Assembly: GCA_050486225.1 (NCBI GenBank)
Contig: JBJHCV010000016.1
Coordinates: 1-23,455 of the forward strand
Length of the DNA: 23,455 nucleotides
Direction: 5' to 3'
Source: JBBDIX01 sp050486225
GTDB taxonomy: Bacteria > Actinomycetota > Nitriliruptoria > Nitriliruptorales > Nitriliruptoraceae
The notes under the pieces were generated by a model. That model was not told the DNA's origin. It did not search any database and saw only the letters and a list, made by a program, of their open reading frames with translations. Made by a program: the position numbers and the translations under genes. Position 1 is the stretch's first letter. Each line of letters starts with the position of its first letter. Shown here piece by piece: positions 15,463-23,455 of this stretch.

Positions 15463-18400
15463 ATGCTGGACGTGAACCACTTCGACAGTCTCCGGATCTC
15501 GCTCGCCGAGGCACCGCAGATCCGCATGTGGTCGAACGGCGAGGTCAAGAAGCCGGAGACCATCAACTACCGCACCCTCAAGCCGGAGAAGGACGGCCTC
15601 TTCTGCGAGAAGATCTTCGGTCCGACGCGGGACTGGGAGTGCTACTGCGGCAAGTACAAGCGCGTGCGCTTCAAGGGCATCATCTGTGAGCGCTGTGGCG
15701 TCGAGGTGACGCGCGCCAAGGTGCGCCGTGAACGCATGGGCCACATCGAACTCGCCGCCCCCGTCACCCACATCTGGTACCTGAAGGGCGTGCCCTCGCG
15801 GCTCGGCTACCTGCTCGACATGTCGCCCAAGGACCTCGAGAAGGTCATCTACTTCGCGGCGTACGTCATCACCTTCATCGACGACGACGCGCGCCACGCC
15901 GCACTGCCCGAACTGCAGGAGGAGATCGAGGCCGAGAAGGAGGAGATCCTCAAGCAGCTCGAGTTCGACCGTCAGGAACTGCTCGCGCAGCTCGAGGCGA
16001 CGCTGGCCGAACTCGAGGCGGAGGGCGCCAAGCCCGACGTGGTGAAGAAGGAACGCAAGGACATCGAGAAGCAGCTCAAGACGGTGTCGGTTCGGGCCAA
16101 CAACGACGTCGAACACCTCGACAAGGTCCTCGACACCTTCCGGCGGCTGAAGCCCCGGCAGCTGGTCCCCGAGGAGCTCGTGTACCGCGACATGCGGGAC
16201 CGCTTCGGGGACTACTTCCGAGGCGGCATGGGGGCCGAGGCCGTCCGCGAGCTGCTCGACGTCGTCGACCTCGACGCAGAGAACATCCAGCTGCGTCAGG
16301 ACATCATCGAGGGCAAGGGTCAGAAGAAGCAGCGCGCCACCAAGCGCCTGAAGGTCGTCGACGCCCTGCGCAAGACGGACAACAAGCCGGCGGCGATGGT
16401 GCTCGAGGCGATCCCGGTGATCCCGCCGGACCTGCGTCCGATGGTGCAGCTCGACGGTGGCCGGTTCGCGACGAGCGACCTCAACGACCTGTACCGCCGT
16501 GTGATCAACCGCAACAACCGCCTGAAGCGACTGCTCGACCTCGGCGCACCCGAGATCATCGTCAACAACGAGAAGCGGATGCTGCAGGAGGCCGTCGACG
16601 CGCTGTTCGACAACGGCCGCCGTGGGCGTCCGGTCACCGGACCGGGCAACCGCCCGCTCAAGTCCCTGTCAGACATGCTCAAGGGCAAGCAGGGCCGGTT
16701 CCGTCAGAACCTGCTCGGCAAGCGCGTCGACTACTCGGGTCGGTCGGTCATCGTCGTCGGTCCGCAGCTGCGGATGAACCAGTGTGGGCTTCCCAAGCAG
16801 ATGGCCCTCGAACTGTTCAAGCCGTTCGTGATGAAGCGTCTGGTGGACCTGAACTACGCGCAGAACATCAAGTCGGCCAAGCGGATGGTCGAGCGTCAGC
16901 GCGCGCAGGTCTGGGACGTCCTCGAGGAGGTCATCGCCGACCACCCGGTGATGCTCAACCGTGCGCCCACGCTGCACCGCCTGGGCATCCAGGCCTTCAT
17001 GCCGACGCTCGTCGAGGGCAAGGCCATCCAGCTGCACCCGCTCGTGTGCACCGCGTTCAACGCGGACTTCGACGGGGACCAGATGGCCGTGCACCTGCCG
17101 CTGTCGGCGGAGGCACAGGCCGAGGCGCGCATCCTCATGCTCGCCCCGCACAACATCCTGTCGCCGGCGACCGGTCGTCCGATCGCGTCGCCGACCCAGG
17201 ACATGGTGCTTGGCATCTACTGGCTGACGTACACCGAACAGGACGTGTCCGCCGACCGTTCCTACGAGGGGTTGCGCTTCTTCGCGTCGATCGGCGAGCT
17301 CGAGCGTGCCTTCGACGCCGGTCACGTCGGGATGCAGGATGCGATCGTCCTGCGTACCCGCGGTCGGCAGCTCGCCGTGGAGGACCGCCCCGCCGAGGTC
17401 CGTGAGGACGAGGAGGCCTGGGAGGCCATGCGGGCCGAGGGAGCCCCGGTGCGGATCGTCACGACCCCCGGTCGTGCGATCTTCAACGAGGCCCTGCCCG
17501 ACGACTTCCCGTTCGTCAACGACGTCGTGACCAAGAAGGTCGCCGGGGACCTCGTCAACCGGTGCTCGGACCTGTTCCCCCGTTGGCGGGTCGTCGAGGT
17601 GCTCGACGCGATGAAGGACCTCGGCTACCGCAACGCGACCCGCGCCGGTGTCACCGTGGCGATCTCCGACGTGGAGACCCCGGACCTCAAGGCATCGGTG
17701 CTGTCCGACTCGGAGGAGCGCGCCGCCAAGATCGAGAAGCAGTTCTCGCGGGGCGTCATCACCGACTCGGAACGTCGCCAGGAACTGATCGAGATCTGGA
17801 CCGAGGCGACGAGCCGGGTCGCGGACGCGATGGAGCAGAACTTCTCGCCCGTCAACCCGTTCTTCATGATGGCCAACTCGGGCGCCCGAGGGAACATGAC
17901 CCAGCTGCGGCAGATCGCCGCGATGCGTGGGCTCGTGGCGAACCCGAAGGGTGAGATCATCCCGCGGCCGATCAAGTCGAACTTCCGTGAGGGCCTGTCG
18001 GTGCTGGAGTACTTCATCTCCACGCACGGCGCCCGCAAGGGTCTGGCCGACACCGCCCTGCGGACGGCGGACTCCGGCTACCTGACCCGTCGACTCGTCG
18101 ACGTGTCGCAGGACCTCATCGTCCGCGAGGAGGACTGCGGGACGACCAACGGGGTCGACGCCGTGGTCGGGGAGTTCGACTCCCAGTCGCTCTACGGACG
18201 CCTGATCGCCCGGGACGTCACCTACCCGGGAAGCCGCAAGGTGCTGCTCCCCGCAGGGACCCTGGTCGAGGACGGCGAGGTGCGCATCCTGCGTGCCGCG
18301 CTGGTTCGTGGCGTGGACCCGGTGACCGAGGAGCCCCTCGACTCCCAGCCGACCCCCGAGGACCGAGTCGTGCGTGTCCGGTCCGTGCTGGCCTGTGACA

Positions 18401-19449
18401 CGGAGATCGGCGTCTGCCGGGCGTGCTACGGCGAACTGCTCGCCAACGGCGCGATGGTGGACATGGGCGAGGCCGTCGGGATCATCGCGGCCCAGTCGAT
18501 CGGTGAGCCGGGTACCCAGCTGACCATGCGGACGTTCCACACCGGTGGTGTGGCGTCGGCGGACGACATCACCCAGGGTCTGCCGAGGATCGTCGAGCTG
18601 TTCGAGGCCCGATCCCCGCGAGGCAAGGCGGAGATCGCTCGGATCGCCGGACGGGTCGAGATCGAGGACGCGGACAACGGTCGGGTGCTGCGGATCCACG
18701 GCAGCCGCGACCAGCTCGAGGAGTACGAGCTGCCGCGTGGCGCACGTCTGTTCCGGTCCGACGACCTGGAGTTCGAGGTCGCCGACGGGGTCCACGTCGA
18801 GGTCGGTCAGCAGCTGACCGTCGGTGCCGTCGACCCCCACGAGATCCTCGAGGTCCTGGGGGTGCGTGCCGCACAGCTGCACCTCGTCAAGGAGGTGCAG
18901 GACGTCTACCGGTCGCAGGGTGTCCCGATCCACGACAAGCACGTGGAGCTCATCGTGCGCCAGATGTTCCGCCGCGTGAACGTGGTGGAGGCTGGCGACG
19001 GTGAGTTCCTGCCCGGCGACAACATCGACCGGGGCCGGTTCAACCGCGGCAACGACGAGGTCCTCGCCTCGGGCGGACAGCCCGCTGCTGCACGGCCCCT
19101 GCTCATGGGGATCACGAAGGCGTCGCTCGCGACCGACTCGTGGCTGTCGGCGGCGTCGTTCCAGGAGACCACGCGGGTGCTCACCGAGGCGGCCCTCGAG
19201 TCTGCGTCCGATCCGCTGGTCGGGCTCAAGGAGAACGTGATCATCGGCAAGCTGATCCCGGCGGGCACCGGCATCGATGCCTACCGTCGCATCGAGGTGG
19301 AGCACACCGAGGTGCCCGAGCAGGCACTGCCTGCCGACATCGCCGAGTTCCTGGCGTCGACCGAGTCCTACGAGGGCGACGGTTCGTGGGGATTCGACGG
19401 AGGATGGGGATTCGGCGACGCGTCGCCGGACGAGGGTGCGCAGCAGTAG
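15463..19449 (+). CDS. rpoC: DNA-directed RNA polymerase subunit beta'
   Basis: A 1328-residue core subunit carrying the active site. The N-terminal zinc site is Cys60, Cys62, Cys75 and Cys78. A charged coiled-coil insertion rich in Glu (about 147-206) is of the actinobacterial type. The catalytic Mg-binding N-A-D-F-D-G-D lies at 533-539. The second zinc site is Cys892, Cys978, Cys985 and Cys988. Bridge helix and trigger loop follow, with G-I-I-A-A-Q-S-I-G-E-P-G-T-Q-L-T-M-R-T-F-H-T-G-G. The C-terminus ends in a Gly/Trp/Asp-rich tail. The ATG at 15463 has AGGAGGG nine nt upstream; TCCT between the site and the start can pair with AGGA, a weaker echo of the rpoB arrangement. A very strong hairpin follows the stop. 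Confidence 0.98.
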   Translation: MLDVNHFDSLRISLAEAPQIRMWSNGEVKKPETINYRTLKPEKDGLFCEKIFGPTRDWECYCGKYKRVRFKGIICERCGVEVTRAKVRRERMGHIELAAPVTHIWYLKGVPSRLGYLLDMSPKDLEKVIYFAAYVITFIDDDARHAALPELQEEIEAEKEEILKQLEFDRQELLAQLEATLAELEAEGAKPDVVKKERKDIEKQLKTVSVRANNDVEHLDKVLDTFRRLKPRQLVPEELVYRDMRDRFGDYFRGGMGAEAVRELLDVVDLDAENIQLRQDIIEGKGQKKQRATKRLKVVDALRKTDNKPAAMVLEAIPVIPPDLRPMVQLDGGRFATSDLNDLYRRVINRNNRLKRLLDLGAPEIIVNNEKRMLQEAVDALFDNGRRGRPVTGPGNRPLKSLSDMLKGKQGRFRQNLLGKRVDYSGRSVIVVGPQLRMNQCGLPKQMALELFKPFVMKRLVDLNYAQNIKSAKRMVERQRAQVWDVLEEVIADHPVMLNRAPTLHRLGIQAFMPTLVEGKAIQLHPLVCTAFNADFDGDQMAVHLPLSAEAQAEARILMLAPHNILSPATGRPIASPTQDMVLGIYWLTYTEQDVSADRSYEGLRFFASIGELERAFDAGHVGMQDAIVLRTRGRQLAVEDRPAEVREDEEAWEAMRAEGAPVRIVTTPGRAIFNEALPDDFPFVNDVVTKKVAGDLVNRCSDLFPRWRVVEVLDAMKDLGYRNATRAGVTVAISDVETPDLKASVLSDSEERAAKIEKQFSRGVITDSERRQELIEIWTEATSRVADAMEQNFSPVNPFFMMANSGARGNMTQLRQIAAMRGLVANPKGEIIPRPIKSNFREGLSVLEYFISTHGARKGLADTALRTADSGYLTRRLVDVSQDLIVREEDCGTTNGVDAVVGEFDSQSLYGRLIARDVTYPGSRKVLLPAGTLVEDGEVRILRAALVRGVDPVTEEPLDSQPTPEDRVVRVRSVLACDTEIGVCRACYGELLANGAMVDMGEAVGIIAAQSIGEPGTQLTMRTFHTGGVASADDITQGLPRIVELFEARSPRGKAEIARIAGRVEIEDADNGRVLRIHGSRDQLEEYELPRGARLFRSDDLEFEVADGVHVEVGQQLTVGAVDPHEILEVLGVRAAQLHLVKEVQDVYRSQGVPIHDKHVELIVRQMFRRVNVVEAGDGEFLPGDNIDRGRFNRGNDEVLASGGQPAAARPLLMGITKASLATDSWLSAASFQETTRVLTEAALESASDPLVGLKENVIIGKLIPAGTGIDAYRRIEVEHTEVPEQALPADIAEFLASTESYEGDGSWGFDGGWGFGDASPDEGAQQ

Positions 19450-19460
19450 CCCGGGTCGAG

Positions 19461-19507
19461 GCACATGCAGGAGGGGCACCCCGACGGGGTGCCCCTCCTG
19501 CATGTGC
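19461..19507. terminator. Strong bidirectional terminator after rpoC
   Basis: A 22-base left arm (19461-19482) beginning GCACATGCAGG pairs without mismatch with the right arm (19486-19507) ending CCTGCATGTGC, across a GAC loop. It starts 11 nt after the rpoC stop. It also lies downstream of the minus-strand small lipoprotein gene, so it can end both convergent transcripts. No U-tract is present on the plus strand. Confidence 0.9.
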
Positions 19508-19540
19508 GGTCCGTGGTCACACGACCCGCGGGACGTCGGA

Positions 19541-19678
19541 TCAGAAGTCGCCCGCAGGGTCATCGAAACCCGGGTCGTCGAGGTCGTCGATGGGCTCCAT
19601 CTCGCAGGCCACCGCGCCGAACGCGAGTGCTGCGACGGAGGCGAGTGCGGCAAGGCGCTGGATGCGACGGGTTCGCAT
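19541..19678 (-). CDS. Small secreted lipoprotein candidate, 45 residues
   Basis: A short gene convergent with rpoC. The product opens with basic residues (M-R-T-R-R-I-Q-R), then a hydrophobic Ala/Leu-rich helix (about 9-22) and ends the signal with G-A-V-A-C, a lipobox-like site with Cys25. The Ala at -3 is less usual than Leu or Val. The mature part would be 21 residues, with eight Asp or Glu around Asp-Asp-Pro repeats. The ribosome site AAGGGG lies six nt before the ATG. No family is recognised. The clear signal peptide, lipobox and ribosome site support a real gene, but its size leaves doubt. It shares the rpoC terminator region, and its promoter would lie between it and the oppositely directed rpsL promoter; I see no clear -10/-35 pair. 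Confidence 0.5.
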   Translation of the reverse strand: MRTRRIQRLAALASVAALAFGAVACEMEPIDDLDDPGFDDPAGDF

Positions 19679-19798
19679 GATTGTCCCCTTCGTTGTTGGT
19701 GCGGCCCACGGTGCCACCCGTCGCGGGCGGCCGCGTCCGACGAACGGCCGTGCAATCGGCACCTGTGGCCACCGTCTGTTCGTCCACGGGGTGTCGAG

Positions 19799-19827
19799 TT
19801 GACCCCCCTGTTCGACCCCGGTACTGT
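19799..19827 (+). promoter_or_regulatory. SigA-type promoter of the rpsL-rpsG-fusA-tuf operon
   Basis: TTGACC (19799-19804) is followed after 17 nt by TACTGT (19822-19827). Predicted transcription start is near 19834, about 290 nt ahead of rpsL. No closer promoter is obvious. Confidence 0.65.
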
Positions 19828-19833
19828 TCTCCC

Positions 19834-20124
19834 GTCGCCACGACGGCGTCGTGCCGACATGTCCGGGCGCACTGCGCCATCCCCGAGTCTCTCGCGCGGA
19901 CATCGCGCTGTCCGGACCCTGAGCGCCCTGAGCGAAACGCCCGGCCCCGTGGGTCGGTCACGCTGGCGGTGCCTGACGATGAGGATCACGTGATCCGCGT
20001 CCGCAGACGGCCCCCGCGGTCGTGCGGGCGAGCACGAAACGACGAACGACGCACGAGTTGCTGCCCGCGCGCGCTGGCAGCAACGACCGAGAACCACCGG
20101 ACCACGAACCGGAGAACGCCAGGG
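19834..20124 (+). promoter_or_regulatory. Structured 5' leader of rpsL
   Basis: This stretch of about 290 nt has no convincing gene. It can form CACGAC (19839-19844) / GTCGTG (19848-19853) at the RNA's very start. Next comes a long-range pair ATGTCCG (19859-19865) / CGGACAT (19897-19903) around a small GC hairpin. A perfect 14-base palindrome GGATCACGTGATCC (19983-19996) follows, then GTTGCTGCC (20057-20065) / GGCAGCAAC (20076-20084), a perfect nine-pair stem. Ribosomal protein operons are often controlled by leader RNA, but no known motif is recognised here. Confidence 0.45.
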
Positions 20125-20496
20125 ATGCCGACCATCCAGCAGTTGGTGCGCAACGGGCGCCAGCACAGGCCGCAGAAGAACAAGACGCTCGCGCTGAAGG
20201 GTTCCCCGCAGCGACGGGGCGTCTGCACCCGCGTGTACACCACGACGCCCAAGAAGCCGAACTCGGCGCTGCGCAAGGTCTGCCGCGTCAAGCTCTCGTC
20301 GGGGATCGAGGTGACCGCCTACATCCCGGGTGAGGGTCACAACCTGCAGGAGCACTCCATCGTGCTGGTGCGTGGTGGGCGTGTGAAGGACCTCCCGGGT
20401 GTCCGTTACAAGGTCATCCGCGGGACTCTGGACGCCGCGCCGGTTCGTGACCGACGGCAGTCGCGTTCACGCTACGGCGTCAAGAAGGAGGGCTGA
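20125..20496 (+). CDS. rpsL: 30S ribosomal protein S12
   Basis: A 123-residue decoding-centre protein of normal length. It contains K-G-S-P-Q-R-R-G-V-C-T-R-V-Y-T-T-T-P-K-K-P-N-S-A-L-R-K (25-51) and G-G-R-V-K-D-L-P-G-V-R-Y (84-95). Lys43 and Lys88, whose substitution gives streptomycin resistance in relatives, are wild type. The N-terminal R-N-G-R-Q-H-R-P-Q-K segment differs a little from the common version. The start has GGAG ten nt upstream. It is the first gene of the operon; rpsG begins one base after the stop. Confidence 0.98.
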   Translation: MPTIQQLVRNGRQHRPQKNKTLALKGSPQRRGVCTRVYTTTPKKPNSALRKVCRVKLSSGIEVTAYIPGEGHNLQEHSIVLVRGGRVKDLPGVRYKVIRGTLDAAPVRDRRQSRSRYGVKKEG

Positions 20497-20497
20497 C

Positions 20498-20971
20498 ATG
20501 CCTCGCAAGGGATCCCCGGGCCGTCGCCGTGTCGCCGCAGACCCCAAGTACGACACCGTGCTCGTCACGCAGCTGATCAACCGGGTGATGCGCGCCGGCA
20601 AGCGTTCGACCGCCGAGCGCATCGTCTACGACGCACTGGCCAACATCGGCTCGCGCACCCAGGGTGGCGACCCGATCAGTGTCCTCAAGCGCGCCGTGGA
20701 GAACGTCAAGCCCCAGCTCGAGGTCAAGTCGCGCCGTGTCGGTGGCGCCACCTACCAGGTGCCGATCGAGGTCCGTCCGTCACGGTCGACCACGCTGGCG
20801 CTGCGGTGGATCGTCGGGTACGCGCAGATCCGTCGTGAGCACACGATGGGGGAGCGCCTGGCCGGCGAACTGCTCGACGCCTCCAACGGTGTCGGAGCGG
20901 CAGTCAAGCGCCGCGAGGACACCCACAAGATGGCCGAGGCCAACCGCGCCTTCGCCCACTACCGCTGGTGA
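20498..20971 (+). CDS. rpsG: 30S ribosomal protein S7
   Basis: A 157-residue protein that nucleates assembly of the small-subunit head and contacts tRNA in the E site. It begins M-P-R-K-G and contains the family motif K-Y-D-T-V-L-V-T-Q-L-I-N-R-V-M and a later R-S-T-T-L-A-L-R-W-I-V-G-Y-A segment. The C-terminus H-K-M-A-E-A-N-R-A-F-A-H-Y-R-W is typical. Its ribosome site AAGGAGG lies inside the end of rpsL and the two genes are one base apart, so they are translationally coupled. In other bacteria S7 represses this operon. Confidence 0.98.
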   Translation: MPRKGSPGRRRVAADPKYDTVLVTQLINRVMRAGKRSTAERIVYDALANIGSRTQGGDPISVLKRAVENVKPQLEVKSRRVGGATYQVPIEVRPSRSTTLALRWIVGYAQIRREHTMGERLAGELLDASNGVGAAVKRREDTHKMAEANRAFAHYRW

Positions 20972-21117
20972 CCGTCACGACGGCGACCCGGACGAGACCG
21001 ACAGCCCACTGACCGACCGAGATCGATGGCACACCCCACGCAGGTGAGGTGCTGCGCACGACGGCCCCAACGGGCACGACACGCGCCCGAGACGGGCACG
21101 ACGAGGAAGCAACGAAG

Positions 21118-23238
<2,121 letters not shown>

Positions 23239-23329
23239 AGCCACCCAGTACGACCAGCGGGTCGGCCACCGCCGATCTGGACGACACGAACGACGCTGCA
23301 CAGCGCTGCACACGAAGGAGGGCCCGATC

Positions 23330-23455
23330 ATGGCCAAGGAGAAGTTCGAGCGGACGAAGCCGCACATGAACATTGGGACGATTGGTCATGTGGATCATGG
23401 GAAGACGACGTTGACGGCGGCGATCACGAGTGTGTTGCACAAGCAGAATCCGAAT
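23330..23455 (+). CDS. tuf: Elongation factor Tu, N-terminal fragment
   Basis: The first 42 codons of EF-Tu, cut by the window end. The protein starts M-A-K-E-K-F-E-R-T-K-P-H-M-N-I-G and includes the G1 loop G-H-V-D-H-G-K-T-T (19-27). AAGGAGG lies eight nt before the ATG. The first ten or so codons look like the neighbours. From about codon 11 on, third positions turn to G or T (ATT, GGG, GGT, CAT, GAT, ACG, TTG, GCG), with only four C-ending codons in 31. The gap to fusA is 91 nt and holds a small CGACC-AGCG-GGTCG hairpin and a tandem CGCTGCACA repeat (23294-23312). Confidence 0.97.
   Translation, partial: MAKEKFERTKPHMNIGTIGHVDHGKTTLTAAITSVLHKQNPN

Noticed and set aside
19681..20124. Open frame continuous with rpsL through its leader
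   Set aside because: S12 starts at 20125 by family length and motif; the open frame upstream is chance in GC-rich DNA and includes the promoter.
16669..20355. 1228-codon open frame antisense to rpoC and beyond
   Set aside because: Long open antisense frames are expected here because stops are rare in high-GC DNA. The plus strand encodes clear RpoC, and the frame crosses a terminator and other genes.
20972..21117. Repeated CGGGCACGAC and small GC hairpins between rpsG and fusA
   Set aside because: Short, weak and common in such GC-rich sequence; no promoter is seen.
23294..23312. Tandem repeat of CGCTGCACA before tuf
   Set aside because: Only two short copies at a ten-base period; too little to call a regulatory or mobile element.

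Overview
This window comes from a high-GC actinobacterium. The evidence is the gene order rplJ-rplL-rpoB-rpoC-rpsL-rpsG-fusA-tuf, an RpoC with the coiled-coil insertion usual in that phylum, a 123-residue S12 of actinobacterial type, an rplJ leader that resembles the actinobacterial L10 leader, and strong use of C- and G-ending codons. A deep lineage (for example Nitriliruptoria or Acidimicrobiia) is possible, but I cannot place it from sequence alone.

Region 1 (1-9960) is an accessory catabolic and transport island. It opens with the last 47 codons of an M24-type metallopeptidase. A beta-hydroxyacid dehydrogenase of the 3-hydroxyisobutyrate dehydrogenase type follows on the minus strand. Divergent from it runs a long plus-strand operon: a branched-chain-amino-acid-type ABC transporter (lipoprotein binding protein, LivH, LivM, LivG, LivF), an atypical short-chain dehydrogenase (SDR), a bicupin, a second atypical SDR and a LacI-family repressor. 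The divergent promoter region carries a LacI/PurR-like operator core (CAAACGTTTG, 1225-1234) that overlaps the -35 elements of both promoters. The island therefore looks like one regulated unit with its repressor gene at the end. The substrate is unknown. Both SDRs appear to lack the Tyr-x-x-x-Lys catalytic pair, while the bicupin keeps two complete metal-binding sites. This is the best candidate in the window for an undescribed pathway.

Region 2 (about 9960-19507) is the L10/L12 and RNA polymerase block. rplJ has an L10-leader-like 5' region, and its protein has an unusual 75-residue acidic tail. A GC hairpin without a U-tract follows rplL and overlaps the -35 box of an rpoB promoter. A structured leader of about 300 nt precedes rpoB, which appears to start at TTG with its Shine-Dalgarno sequence inside a small hairpin. 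A perfect 22-bp palindrome lies between rpoB and rpoC. A 22-bp-stem terminator closes the operon.

Region 3 (19508-23455) begins with a 45-codon minus-strand candidate small lipoprotein gene, convergent with rpoC. It continues with the rpsL-rpsG-fusA-tuf operon, driven by a promoter about 300 nt upstream of rpsL with a structured leader. tuf is cut by the window edge. Codon use switches sharply to G/T-ending codons at both window ends (in tuf and in the metallopeptidase fragment).
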